From assembly GCF_003173715.1 (NCBI RefSeq), contig NZ_CP029550.1:2232001-2296000 (forward strand): 64,000 bases of DNA, read 5' to 3'. The notes beneath the pieces were generated by a model. That model did no database searches. It was not told the DNA's origin and saw only the letters and a program-made list of their open reading frames with translations. Made by a program: the position numbers and the translations under genes. This document shows, piece after piece, positions 8,526 to 16,878 of the stretch. Each line of letters opens with the position of its first letter. Position 1 is the stretch's first letter. The stretch is from Methylobacterium durans (GTDB lineage Bacteria; Pseudomonadota; Alphaproteobacteria; Rhizobiales; Beijerinckiaceae).

Positions 8526-9912
8526 GGGGAGCGCCCTCCGCCATGCCCCGCCGCGCCACCACGAAATCCGGGCAGTCGAGCCAGCCGTTCGAGACGCGGC
8601 CCTCGGCCCGCGAGAGGGCGTAGCGCTCGCCCAGCGTGCCGTCGAACAGCACGTCGATCTCGCGCAGGCGCTGGAAGATGACGAACTCGTCGACGTCGTC
8701 GACCGCGATCTGCGAACCTCGGATCGCAGGCTTCCTGCCGAGCTTGACCTCGAGGAAGGTCGCGATCGTTTCCGGCGTCACGGTGGTGCGGCGGCGAAAC
8801 TCCGCCTTGGCGATCACGAACGCCTCGACGGCGGGATCGAGATGGATCTCGGGCAGGGGCTCGGCCTCGATCGGGGCGCGCCGGCTCCGCGGGGTGAAGA
8901 GATGCGCCTCGCCGATGGGCGGGCGCAGGAGCGACACCTCGGCCGGCAGATCCGGCGGAAGGGCCGCGGCGCCGACCGCGCGAAGCGCCGCGGCGGTGCG
9001 CTCGATGGCGAGCGAGTCCGGTCGGTCGAGGTAGCGCACGGCGGCCGCGATCCGGCGCTCGAGCCGGGCCACCACGCCGTCGACCGCCTCGAGATGCCGG
9101 TCGAGCCCTTCGAAGACCGCGAGGATCTCGGCGAGGTCCGCCCGGATCCGCCGCTCGCCGGAGGGCACGTCCGGCGCGCGGGCCTCCCGAACCAGCGCCT
9201 CGGCGAGCCCGCGCACGAGGAGCGGGTCGCGCAGGGCGCGTCCCGCCTCGCGGACGATGGCCGAGCGGAACCGGAACGGGTTGAAGCGCGTGTGCAGCGT
9301 CCGATAGTCGCTGATCAGGTGGCGCTCGACGAAATCCTCGAAGTACAGGCGGAAGGCGGCGCGCTGGTCTTCCTCGCGCAGGATCCGCTCCTCGATCTTG
9401 CGCATGGAGCCGGCGAGGCTCCGCACGTGGCCGAGGAAGGTGCGGGCGGCCTTCGCCGCGTTGCTCAGCGCCTCGGAGCGGTCGGCGGGGTTGGCCACCG
9501 CGCTCTCCAGGCTCCCCAGCACGTCGAGGACGGCGCCGCCGTAGGAGCGGGTCTCGCCGCGGTCGAGGCGGGACAGCTCCTCGAGCAGCAGGCGCGCCTC
9601 GGGGTCGAAATCGACCACCGGCACGTAGCGCTCGCGCCGTTCCACCAGCCAGCCGGTGTCGATGAAGCGGCGGTAGATGATGGAGCGGCGCTCGGCAGGG
9701 TCGGCGAGCGGCGTCTCGTCGTCGGCGATCTCGGCCGGCGACCAGCCGGCGGCGAAATCGCCGATGGCGGCGAGGATCTCTCCCTTGCGGATCGGTTCGA
9801 CCGAATCCGCCATCACCCGCCGGTGCAGGTGCAGGAGGAGGGCCGCGTTGAAGGCCCGGCTCGGCGAGGCGAGCGGGCGGAAGAGGTCGTCGGCGAGGTG
9901 CGTGAACAGCAT
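8518..9912 (-). CDS. jetA: JetA/MksF-like kleisin subunit
   Basis: A 464-residue protein, first in the minus-strand jetABC set. The N-terminal third carries winged-helix character (MLFTHLADDLFRPL, then RRSIIYRRFIDTGW), the middle is helical, and the C-terminal part is an Arg/Glu-rich domain. This is the architecture of the JetA/MksF kleisins of Wadjet-type SMC complexes. It would link the two ATPase heads. The upstream neighbour is an FKBP isomerase 35 nt away, so no jetD gene precedes the operon, and only a DUF6894 gene on the other strand lies beyond jetC. Confidence 0.85.
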   Translation of the reverse strand: MLFTHLADDLFRPLASPSRAFNAALLLHLHRRVMADSVEPIRKGEILAAIGDFAAGWSPAEIADDETPLADPAERRSIIYRRFIDTGWLVERRERYVPVVDFDPEARLLLEELSRLDRGETRSYGGAVLDVLGSLESAVANPADRSEALSNAAKAARTFLGHVRSLAGSMRKIEERILREEDQRAAFRLYFEDFVERHLISDYRTLHTRFNPFRFRSAIVREAGRALRDPLLVRGLAEALVREARAPDVPSGERRIRADLAEILAVFEGLDRHLEAVDGVVARLERRIAAAVRYLDRPDSLAIERTAAALRAVGAAALPPDLPAEVSLLRPPIGEAHLFTPRSRRAPIEAEPLPEIHLDPAVEAFVIAKAEFRRRTTVTPETIATFLEVKLGRKPAIRGSQIAVDDVDEFVIFQRLREIDVLFDGTLGERYALSRAEGRVSNGWLDCPDFVVARRGMAEGAPRA

Positions 9913-9947
9913 CGGGGCGCCCCCGCCGGGACCGAAGCGCGGCGCTT

Positions 9948-10370
9948 CTACTTCGCGCCGAGGAGTTCGACGTCGAAGATCAGCGTGGCGTAGGGCGGGA
10001 TGACACCGCCGGCGCCCCGGCCACCGTAGCCGAGATCGGCCGGGATCACGAGGGTGCGGCGGCCGCCGGTCTTCATCGAGGCGACGCCGAGGTCCCAGCC
10101 CTGGATCACCTGACCCGCGCCGAGGGTGAATGTGAAGGGCTGGTTGCGGTCGCGCGAGGAGTCGAACTTCTTGCCCTTGCGCCCGCTCTCGTCGAGCCAG
10201 CCCGTGTATTGCACGGTGACCTGCTGGCCGGCCTTCGGCTCGGGGCCGGTGCCCACGACCTCATCCTTGTACTTGAGACCCTGGGGCGTGGTGACGTACT
10301 CGGCGGCGTTGGCGGCAGTGGTCATGGCGATCAGCGCGGCTCCGGCAAGGTTGAGGATCGAGCGGGGCAT
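9948..10370 (-). CDS. FKBP-type peptidyl-prolyl isomerase, exported
   Basis: A 140-residue protein. The ATG at 10370 has GGAGGA 4 nt upstream and starts a signal peptide (residues 1 to about 22, ending AANA). The ATG six codons earlier lacks a ribosome site. The mature protein is a single FKBP domain with the active-site elements [24 protein letters not shown] and [23 protein letters not shown]. It should catalyse cis-trans isomerisation of X-Pro bonds in the periplasm. It lies 35 nt upstream of jetA on the same strand, but a functional link is unlikely. Confidence 0.92.
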   Translation of the reverse strand: MPRSILNLAGAALIAMTTAANAAEYVTTPQGLKYKDEVVGTGPEPKAGQQVTVQYTGWLDESGRKGKKFDSSRDRNQPFTFTLGAGQVIQGWDLGVASMKTGGRRTLVIPADLGYGGRGAGGVIPPYATLIFDVELLGAK

Positions 10371-10525
10371 GGTTCCTCCGTCAGGCACCGCGCGGGGACG
10401 CGCGGCCTCCGCGGCGGGTGTTTAAGAGGTCGGGGAGCCGGAGGCTAGAGCAGAGCCTCCCGCGGCGCGGAGCCGAGCGGCCCCGGCGCGCGTTCTCCTG
10501 CCTTCGAACCTGCCCGAGGAGCATC

Positions 10526-10828
10526 ATGGCCGTCACCGCCGAGGATTGGGACGCGCGCGTCACGCGCCTGTCGGAGAAGCTGCCCGACCGCCTCAAGGGT
10601 TGGATCGACTGGCTACGCGAGCCCTCCCGCCTCTGGCTCCGGGTCGGCGCCGCGATCATCCTGATCCTCGGGGGCATCTTCTCGATCCTGCCGGTCCTCG
10701 GGCTCTGGATGCTGCCCCTCGGGCTCGCGCTCCTCGCCCAGGACGTGCCGGGCCTCAAGGTACCGCTGGAGAAGGCGGCGCGGGGCATCGAGCGGCTCTG
10801 GCATCGGATCCGCGGGCGCCGGGACTGA
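10526..10828 (+). CDS. small inner-membrane protein, unknown function
   Basis: A 100-residue protein. The ATG at 10526 has GAGGAG 6 nt upstream; an in-frame extension of 36 residues upstream is Arg/Pro filler and is left out. Residues about 37-75 form one long or two short hydrophobic segments (AAIILILGGIFSILPVLGLW) with a positively charged C-terminal tail (KAARGIERLWHRIRGRRD). I do not recognise a named family. It converges on the P-loop kinase gene with 4 nt between the stops. Confidence 0.7.
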   Translation: MAVTAEDWDARVTRLSEKLPDRLKGWIDWLREPSRLWLRVGAAIILILGGIFSILPVLGLWMLPLGLALLAQDVPGLKVPLEKAARGIERLWHRIRGRRD

Positions 10829-10832
10829 TCGG

Positions 10833-12632
10833 TCAGGCGCCGGCCCAGGCGCCGAGGGTCTGTGTCTCCTCGGGGCGCAGCGTCTCGGCCTCGCCGGTCG
10901 CCGCGTCCCCGATCCGGTCGCCGCCCAGCGCCGCGAAGGCCGCGCGGATCTCGTCGTCCTCCCGAACGCGCGCGAAGATCCCGCCATCGAGGCAGGTGAG
11001 CTTGCCCGCGTCGAGGCGGGCGTAGACCCGCCCCGTGGCGTGCTCCGCGAAGCGGATCGTCCGCATCTTGCGGGCGCAGAGCTTGAGGAAGTCGGTGTTG
11101 CGCTCGGGCGCCATCTGACCCGCGTCCGGGTAGACCTCGTCCGGGCCGCCGGCATCGACGTTGATCTTCCGGAAGCGATCGACGTCGAGGATGAACTTCA
11201 GGTCGAGGATCGTCATCTCCCCGTTCCAGCCGAAGGCGACGGTGCGCGGGCGCTGCCCCTCGGGCACGGAATTGTCCAGGAACTCGTAATGGACCCGCTT
11301 GTCCGCCTTGAGCGCCCAGGTGAAGAACAGGCGCGGCATCCCCGTATAGGCCTCGACATTGTGGGCCAGGAGATCGTCCACCGCCTTGTAGCGGCCGAAC
11401 TGCTCGCCCCGCTTCCAGGCTCGCTCCACCGTGGCGTCCGGGGGCGTGATCATGAACAGCATGAAGACGAGGTCGCCGAAGCGGGTGAGGAGCTGGCTGC
11501 CGTCCTCGTGGCCGGAGACCGCATTGAAGCTGTCGAAGCGGAAGCGATCGATGAGGAGATGGGACATCCGCCGCTCCTCGGCCTTGCGGGCCATGTAGCG
11601 GTCGAGCTTCTTGTCGACGATCTCGACCTCGTGCCCGGTGAGCGTCCCGGCATAGCGCCGGGCGGGCCCGAGGGACTCGTAGTCGAGGAGATATTTCCGC
11701 CAGATGTCGGGTGTGATGAGGGCGAAGTCGGCCCATTGCACCCCGATCCGCCCGGCGAGCGCCCGCTGGAAGGGGCGCATCGTGCTCTTGCCCGAGGCGG
11801 AGGCGCCCTTCACGTTCATCACCACCGGCCGCTCCTGCGCGCTGAGGCTGTGATAGCCCTCGCGCGCCACCGCCTCGTCGAACCAGGGCTCGATCAGGCG
11901 ACCGATCCGGCGGCTGCCCTCGTCGTTCGAGACGAGGGTGCGGGCGAGCGAGACGAGAAGCGCCCGGTCGCCGATGAGCTTGCCGCGGTGGCGCACGATG
12001 GCCGAGACGACGCGGGTGAGGGCGGCACAGGCGGCCGCCTCCAAGGTGTCCGGTTCGGCCCGCGCCGCCCAGGCCGCGAGGTGACGCTGCGCCCGCTCCT
12101 CGGTGGATTCCGCGGCCGGTGCGGGGGCGGCCTTCGGAGCCTGGGCCAGCCCGAGCCACGACCGCCAGGAGCGCCCGGTCTCCGGCTCCGGCGGCGCCAC
12201 TGGCGGCGCGAAGATCTCGGAGAGAACGGTCTCCAGCGCGGCCGCCGCCTCGGCGCGCAGGGCCTCCAGGGTGGCGGCGACTTCCGCCGCGCGCGGCTCG
12301 ACCGAGCCCGACAGGATCCGCGCCACGATCGCACGGAAATTGACGCCGAGATCTCCGTAGGTCTCGCCGACGGGGACCGAGAGATCGGCCATCACGCGGA
12401 TCAGCACCTCGTGGACGGCGAGACGCTCGGGCCGGAAGGCGACGACCTCCTGCAGGGACAACCCGCTGAAGGCGCTGATCTCAAGGGCATCCTCCAGGCG
12501 CGTCTCGACATTCGCGGGCCGGTAGATCGTGGCGAGCGGCAGGAACGCGCGGGGCAGCGCCGATTCGATCCCCGGCGACCAGGGTCCGGTCTCCTCTGCC
12601 TCGAGCGGGGCGCCGAGCGAGGTCGAGGCCAT
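10833..12632 (-). CDS. zeta-toxin-like P-loop kinase with a large N-terminal domain, unknown function
   Basis: A 599-residue protein. I start it at the ATG at 12632, which has GAGGAGG 5 nt upstream; a TTG ten codons earlier overlaps the upstream gene's stop. Residues 1 to about 265 form an alpha-helical domain that I cannot place. A Pro/Ala linker (about residues 145-180) sits within it. Residues from about 268 form a P-loop kinase domain with Walker A GASASGKST (276-284), ITPDIWRKYLLDY after it, and a lid-like Arg-rich segment (WKRGEQFGRYKAVDD), resembling zeta-toxin or AAA_33 kinases. The C-terminal 100 residues look like a separate small domain. The substrate is unknown. It follows a small gene by 26 nt and is probably co-transcribed with it. 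Confidence 0.75.
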   Translation of the reverse strand: MASTSLGAPLEAEETGPWSPGIESALPRAFLPLATIYRPANVETRLEDALEISAFSGLSLQEVVAFRPERLAVHEVLIRVMADLSVPVGETYGDLGVNFRAIVARILSGSVEPRAAEVAATLEALRAEAAAALETVLSEIFAPPVAPPEPETGRSWRSWLGLAQAPKAAPAPAAESTEERAQRHLAAWAARAEPDTLEAAACAALTRVVSAIVRHRGKLIGDRALLVSLARTLVSNDEGSRRIGRLIEPWFDEAVAREGYHSLSAQERPVVMNVKGASASGKSTMRPFQRALAGRIGVQWADFALITPDIWRKYLLDYESLGPARRYAGTLTGHEVEIVDKKLDRYMARKAEERRMSHLLIDRFRFDSFNAVSGHEDGSQLLTRFGDLVFMLFMITPPDATVERAWKRGEQFGRYKAVDDLLAHNVEAYTGMPRLFFTWALKADKRVHYEFLDNSVPEGQRPRTVAFGWNGEMTILDLKFILDVDRFRKINVDAGGPDEVYPDAGQMAPERNTDFLKLCARKMRTIRFAEHATGRVYARLDAGKLTCLDGGIFARVREDDEIRAAFAALGGDRIGDAATGEAETLRPEETQTLGAWAGA

Positions 12633-12658
12633 GCCGGCCTCCTCGTCCTGAGGGCGGC

Positions 12659-12925
12659 TCAAGCCGCCGCGGGGGTGGTCCGGAACAGGCTGGTGCAGCC
12701 CGAGCCGCGGTGCATGCTGAGAATCGAGGCCCGATCGATGTCGGGGTTCGACGCGAGGACGTGGCGCACGCAGTCGAGAACCCGGTCGTACTTCTCGGCG
12801 TCGTAGTTCTGCTCCAGCGGGCTCACGGCGATGTAGGTCTCGACCACCAGCACGCGCTCCGCGCGCTCCTTGGTCACTTCGACCGCGATCCAGGCGGATT
12901 TGATCAGACGGCTATTCGAGAGCAT
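12659..12925 (-). CDS. small acidic protein upstream of the P-loop kinase
   Basis: An 88-residue protein starting at an ATG preceded by GGAGG. It is mixed alpha/beta in composition (SAWIAVEVTKERAERVLVVE near the start) and has two Cys near the C-terminus (DCVRH, SGCTS). It has no signal peptide or membrane segment. I do not recognise the family. It lies 26 nt upstream of the kinase gene on the same strand, so it may act with it, for example as an adaptor or antitoxin-like partner, but nothing in the sequence proves this. Confidence 0.6.
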   Translation of the reverse strand: MLSNSRLIKSAWIAVEVTKERAERVLVVETYIAVSPLEQNYDAEKYDRVLDCVRHVLASNPDIDRASILSMHRGSGCTSLFRTTPAAA

Positions 12926-13065
12926 GGACGAACCTCCGGATCCGGGCCGCATTCCTTCGGCCTTGCCCGGAGGATGGACCGGTCGCCCCCGGCTGCCAAG
13001 GGGATCCCGCGATCGTCACGCTCCAACTCCCGGTCGTTCAACGAAAAACCGGCCCTGATGCCCCT

Positions 13066-13266
13066 TCAGTAGCCGAAGCCCTGGGTGGCCTGGACGAAGT
13101 CCGACGAGAGGGAGCCGACGTCGCCGAACAGCAGGATGAGCGAGACGAGGAGGCCGAAGACGGCGACGTAGACGACGGCGATCTCGTCGCGCCGGCGCGT
13201 CTCCTGGGCGAGCGCTAAGCCCGCGAAGGGCACGCTCTGGAGCACGAGCGCTGCTGGGATGTTCAT
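13066..13266 (-). CDS. small single-pass membrane protein
   Basis: A 66-residue protein starting at an ATG with GAGAGG 6 nt upstream. Residues about 33-50 (VVYVAVFGLLVSLILLFG) form one membrane helix, with an Arg/Glu-rich stretch just before it. The C-terminus ends FGY. The family is not recognised. It is transcribed away from oxlT, so the 180-nt gap between them, which carries an operator-like site, is a divergent promoter region. Confidence 0.6.
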   Translation of the reverse strand: MNIPAALVLQSVPFAGLALAQETRRRDEIAVVYVAVFGLLVSLILLFGDVGSLSSDFVQATQGFGY

Positions 13267-13321
13267 GCCGGACCTCTCGACGCGTGGCCGCACGGGGGCG
13301 GAACGGGAGGCGCCTCATCTC

Positions 13322-13337
13322 ACGAAAATTTTTTCGT
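13322..13337. promoter_or_regulatory. A/T-rich inverted repeat in the oxlT upstream region
   Basis: ACGAAAA and TTTTCGT form a perfect 7-bp inverted repeat separated by TT, in an unusually AT-rich patch between divergent genes. It may be part of the promoter or a protein-binding site; no partner is known. Confidence 0.35.
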
Positions 13338-13373
13338 CTGGAGATGGATTAAAGTCGACCCAGCCCTGCAATA

Positions 13374-13391
13374 TGGCATATTGCATACCAG
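13374..13391 (+). promoter_or_regulatory. operator-like site A (oxlT), GntR-type
   Basis: TGGCATATTGCATACCAG matches the 18-bp consensus TGGTATnTGGTATRCCAG found six times in this island. It overlaps a second dyad, TGCAATATG-G-CATATTGCA at 13367-13385, which is a perfect 9-bp inverted repeat around one base. It lies 59 nt before the oxlT start, where a repressor could block transcription. The likely binder is the GntR/FCD protein encoded at 20681. Confidence 0.65.
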
Positions 13392-13449
13392 ATCGCGCTG
13401 CATCAGCCTCGGGCAACGGCCTCCTCAGGCAGCCGAGAAAGGACCAGGG

Positions 13450-14754
13450 ATGGAACGCCAAGACCTTCTGGAACCTCAGGATTCACCCAGCACCAAGTGG
13501 TGGCAGCTCGCCTTCGGCATCCTCTGCATGGCGATGATTGCGAACCTTCAGTACGGCTGGACCCTCTTCGTCGACCCGATCGATGCGACCCATCATTGGG
13601 GTCGCGCGGCGATCCAGCTCGCCTTCACCTTCTTCGTGGCGACCGAGACTTGGCTGGTTCCGATCGAGGCATGGTTCGTGGACCGCTACGGTCCGCGGAT
13701 CGTCGTCGCCTTCGGCGGCGTGATGATCGCGCTCGCCTGGGTGCTCGACGCCTATGCGACCACGCTGCCCGTGCTCTATCTCGCAGCCGTGGTCGGCGGC
13801 ATCGGTGCGGGCTCCGTCTACGGCACCTGCGTCGGCAACGCGCTGAAATGGTTTCCCCATCGTCGCGGCCTCGCGGCGGGCGCCACCGCGGCGGGATTCG
13901 GGGCGGGTGCGGCCCTGACCGTCGTGCCGATCGCCAAGATGATCGCCACCAGCGGCTACCAGAGCGCCTTCCTCACCTTCGGCCTGATCCAGGGCGGCGT
14001 CGTGCTCGTGCTCTCGTTCTTCCTGCGCAAGCCCAGCGTCGCGGTGGCTGCGCCGCGCAAGAGCCTGCGCCTGCCGCAATCTCAGGTCGACCGGACACCG
14101 CGCGAGGCGGTGCGCACTCCCGTTTTCTGGATCATGTACGCCATGTTCGTGATGGTGGCCTCCGGCGGCCTGATGGCGGCGGCGCAGATCGCGCCCATCG
14201 CCCACGACTTCAAGGTCGCGGACGTGCCGGTCAACCTGTTCGGCCTGCAGATGGCGGCGCTTACCTTCGCGATTTCGCTGGACCGCGTCTTCGACGGGTT
14301 CGGGCGGCCCTTCTTCGGCTACGTGTCGGACAATATCGGCCGCGAGAACACGATGTTCATCGCCTTCAGCATCGCGGCGATCGCCGTCGTGCTGCTCCTG
14401 ACGAGCGGGCGCAACCCGATGGTGTTCATCCTGGCGACGGCGATGTATTTCGGCGTGTTCGGCGAGATCTACTCGCTGTTCCCGGCGACCTGCGGCGACA
14501 CCTTCGGCTCGAAATTCGCCGCCACCAACGCCGGCATGCTCTACACGGCCAAGGGCACGGCGGCCTTCCTCGTCCCCTTCGCGAGCCTCGTCTCGGCGGC
14601 CTACGGCTGGACGGCCGTCTTCGCGATCGTAATCGGCCTGAACGTCGCGGCGGCGCTGCTCGCCCTGTTCGTCCTGAAGCCGATGCGCCTGCGCTACCTC
14701 GCGAACGGGCCGCCTGAGGCGACCCTCGCGGCAGCTTCGGCTCGCACGGCCTGA
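13450..14754 (+). CDS. oxlT: oxalate/formate antiporter, MFS family (OxlT-like)
   Basis: A 434-residue protein with 12 predicted membrane segments. The start at 13450 has AAAGGA upstream. The two charged membrane residues that bind oxalate in Oxalobacter OxlT (Arg272 and Lys355) have clear counterparts here: Arg286 in GFGRPFFGYVSD and Lys368 in MLYTAKGTAAFLVP. Their surroundings (EIYSLFPATC, SDNIGREN) also match OxlT. It should exchange external oxalate for formate or another carboxylate across the inner membrane. It heads the oxalate island, has operator site A upstream and a strong intrinsic terminator downstream, so it is probably monocistronic. Confidence 0.9.
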   Translation: MERQDLLEPQDSPSTKWWQLAFGILCMAMIANLQYGWTLFVDPIDATHHWGRAAIQLAFTFFVATETWLVPIEAWFVDRYGPRIVVAFGGVMIALAWVLDAYATTLPVLYLAAVVGGIGAGSVYGTCVGNALKWFPHRRGLAAGATAAGFGAGAALTVVPIAKMIATSGYQSAFLTFGLIQGGVVLVLSFFLRKPSVAVAAPRKSLRLPQSQVDRTPREAVRTPVFWIMYAMFVMVASGGLMAAAQIAPIAHDFKVADVPVNLFGLQMAALTFAISLDRVFDGFGRPFFGYVSDNIGRENTMFIAFSIAAIAVVLLLTSGRNPMVFILATAMYFGVFGEIYSLFPATCGDTFGSKFAATNAGMLYTAKGTAAFLVPFASLVSAAYGWTAVFAIVIGLNVAAALLALFVLKPMRLRYLANGPPEATLAAASARTA

Positions 14755-14775
14755 ACCCACCAGCAGGCTCTGATC

Positions 14776-14814
14776 GGAAGCGGCGGCGCCCCTCGGGCGC
14801 CGCCGCTTCCTTTT
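14776..14814 (+). terminator. intrinsic terminator after oxlT
   Basis: A perfect 16-bp stem (14776-14791 with 14795-14810) and a 3-nt CTC loop are followed by TTTT. It starts 22 nt after the oxlT stop. Confidence 0.9.
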
Positions 14815-14879
14815 GCGCGGTCCGTACGAGGCGCGCCGACACGATCCGATCTGGAGCCGAGGACCCACCGTTTGACACT

Positions 14880-14897
14880 TGGTATTTGGTATGCCAG
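14880..14897 (+). promoter_or_regulatory. operator-like site B with adjacent -35 box
   Basis: TGGTATTTGGTATGCCAG is one of the closest matches to the island consensus. A TTGACA hexamer at 14872-14877 lies 2 nt upstream of it, so the site would cover the spacer and -10 region of a sigma70-type promoter. It lies 560 nt upstream of frc, the next good gene on this strand, so either frc has a long leader or another transcript begins here. Confidence 0.65.
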
Positions 14898-15459
14898 ATT
14901 TCCCGCTTGTTGACGGGCGGCCGAAAAGGCCGTCACCGTTCGGGCTCGATCGGCCGGTCTGAACCGGCGGCGGTCCCGACCCACGCCAGCCTGCGAGCGA
15001 CGCCAGATCGGCCGCAGCGGTGGCGATCTTCGTCGCACACGCGCGAACGCGCAGCGTGTGAGTCGATCCGACCCGCCGGAATCCGCCACGCCATGGCGGC
15101 CCGGCGCAGGCAGCACCGGAGGAGACGCAATGGACCGAGCCATCCGGGTTCAGGCCGCCCGATCGGGTAGCGCCGGCCCTGCAGCCGACAGCCCATCGCC
15201 CCGCGAAGCGCGTCCGACCGCGCGAAGAATCGCCCGTGCGCGGCCGCAGCCGATGGCGGCCCGAGCGCGTCTGGCAAGGCGGTTCAGACCATGTATAAGT
15301 GATAAGGTATACAGCCGACCCGATTTGTAGGGCCTTGCCCGGACCACCCGGTTCGGCGACGGCCCCGCACACGAGAGACGCGCCGTGCGACGCCTGCGGA
15401 CCCGAGCGGACCGGGCGGTGCCGGATCACCGTTCAACCATTCAGGACTGCGAGTATCCC
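14898..15459 (+). other. long frc leader region with a weak second operator-like site
   Basis: About 560 nt lie between operator site B and frc. No convincing gene is present: an ATG at 15130 with a good GGAGGA site opens a 66-codon frame, but its codon use (CGA, AGA, CGT, CCA) is unlike the neighbours. A degenerate operator copy, AGTGATAAGGTATACAGC, lies at 15298-15315, about 145 nt before frc, and may mark the real frc promoter. Confidence 0.45.
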
Positions 15460-16737
15460 ATGAGCAAGGCTCTCGAAGGCGTGAAGATCCTCGATTTCAC
15501 GCACGTGCAATCCGGCCCCACCTGCACGCAGCTCCTGGCATGGTTCGGCGCTGACGTGATCAAGGTCGAGCGGCCCGGCGCCGGCGACGCGACCCGCCAG
15601 CAACTCCAGGATATCCCGGACGTGGACAGCCTCTATTTCACTATGCTGAACCACAACAAGCGGTCGATCACCCTGGATTCGAAGAACCCCAAGGGCAAGG
15701 AGGTGCTCTGGCGCCTCGTGAAGGAGTGCGACGTCCTCGTCGAGAACTTCGCCCCCGGCGCGCTCGCCCGCATGGGCCTGACCTGGGAGAAGATCCAGGA
15801 GGTGAATCCGCGCATGATCCTCGCCTCGGTGAAGGGGTTCGGCCCCGGGCGCTACGAGGATTGCAAGGTCTACGAGAACGTCGCCCAGTGCGCCGGCGGC
15901 TCGGCCTCGACCACCGGCTTCCGCGACGGGCTGCCGATGGTGACGGGTGCGCAGATCGGCGATTCGGGCACCGGCCTGCACCTCGCGCTCGGCATCGTCA
16001 CCGCCCTCTACCACCGGACGCATTCGGGCGTCGGCCAGCGGGTCGACTGCGCCATGCAGGACGGCGTGCTCAACCTTTGCCGCGTGAAGTTGCGCGACCA
16101 GCAGCGTCTCGGCCACGGCCCCCTGAAGGAGTACAGCCAGTTCGGCGAGGGCGTCCCGTTCGGTGACGCGGTGCCGCGCGCGGGCAACGATTCCGGCGGT
16201 GGCCAGCCCGGCCGTATCCTGAAGTGCAAGGGCCACGAGAACGACCCGAACGCCTACCTGTACTTCATCACCCAGGCGGCGGTCTGGGAGCCGATCTGCG
16301 ACATCATCGGCGAGCCCAGCTGGAAGACGGATCCGGCCTACGCCACGCCGAAGGCCCGCCTGCCGCACCTCAACGAGATCTTCACGCGCATCGAAGCCTG
16401 GACGATGACGAAGACCAAGTTCGAGGCGATGGACATCCTCAACAAGTTCGACATCCCCTGCGGGCCCATCCTGTCGATGAAGGAGATCGCCGAGGACGAG
16501 GCGCTCCGCAAGACGGGCACCATCGTCGAGGTCGATCACCCGACCCGCGGCAAGTACCTGACCGTCGGCAACCCCATCAAGCTGTCGGCAAGCCCCGCCG
16601 ACGTTACCCGCGCGCCGCTGCTCGGCGAGCACACGGACGAGATCCTGCGCGACGTCCTGAAGTACACGGACGAGGAGATCGTGGAGATCGGCGGCTCCGG
16701 AGCCATCGGCGCGGTGCAGAAGATCGCCGCCGAGTGA
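15460..16737 (+). CDS. frc: formyl-CoA:oxalate CoA-transferase (Frc-like, class III)
   Basis: A 425-residue protein, the family's usual length. It has the class III CoA-transferase opening ([20 protein letters not shown]), the catalytic aspartate Asp168 in [11 protein letters not shown] (Asp169 in Oxalobacter Frc) and the flexible glycine loop GGGQP at 246-250. The enzyme moves CoA from formyl-CoA to oxalate, giving oxalyl-CoA and formate; succinyl-CoA can act as donor in some members. The residue aligned with Trp48 of Oxalobacter Frc is Gln48 here ([13 protein letters not shown]), which may alter substrate preference. It is followed by a hairpin, then the formyltransferase gene. Oxalyl-CoA decarboxylase, its usual partner, is not in the window. 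Confidence 0.9.
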   Translation: MSKALEGVKILDFTHVQSGPTCTQLLAWFGADVIKVERPGAGDATRQQLQDIPDVDSLYFTMLNHNKRSITLDSKNPKGKEVLWRLVKECDVLVENFAPGALARMGLTWEKIQEVNPRMILASVKGFGPGRYEDCKVYENVAQCAGGSASTTGFRDGLPMVTGAQIGDSGTGLHLALGIVTALYHRTHSGVGQRVDCAMQDGVLNLCRVKLRDQQRLGHGPLKEYSQFGEGVPFGDAVPRAGNDSGGGQPGRILKCKGHENDPNAYLYFITQAAVWEPICDIIGEPSWKTDPAYATPKARLPHLNEIFTRIEAWTMTKTKFEAMDILNKFDIPCGPILSMKEIAEDEALRKTGTIVEVDHPTRGKYLTVGNPIKLSASPADVTRAPLLGEHTDEILRDVLKYTDEEIVEIGGSGAIGAVQKIAAE

Positions 16738-16746
16738 CGAACGGCT

Positions 16747-16782
16747 CCGCCTGTCCGTCTTAAATTCGGGACGGACGGGCGG
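16747..16782 (+). terminator. hairpin between frc and the formyltransferase gene
   Basis: A 13-bp stem with one G-T pair (16747-16759 with 16770-16782) and a 10-nt loop starts 10 nt after the frc stop. There is no T-run, so it may attenuate rather than fully end transcription before the next gene. Confidence 0.5.
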
Positions 16783-16878
16783 TGGGGTGGTGCGGACTGC
16801 GCCGTCAGGCGTTATCCGGCACCATCCCTTCCCCCGCGTGTCCGCGGGAGGGGCATCGCGTTCAAGCCCGGAGACCCC

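Noticed and set aside
15130..15330. A 66-codon frame with a good GGAGGA ribosome site before frc
   Set aside because: Codon use (many CGA, AGA, CGT, CCA) and composition are unlike genes here, and its end runs through the weak operator copy.
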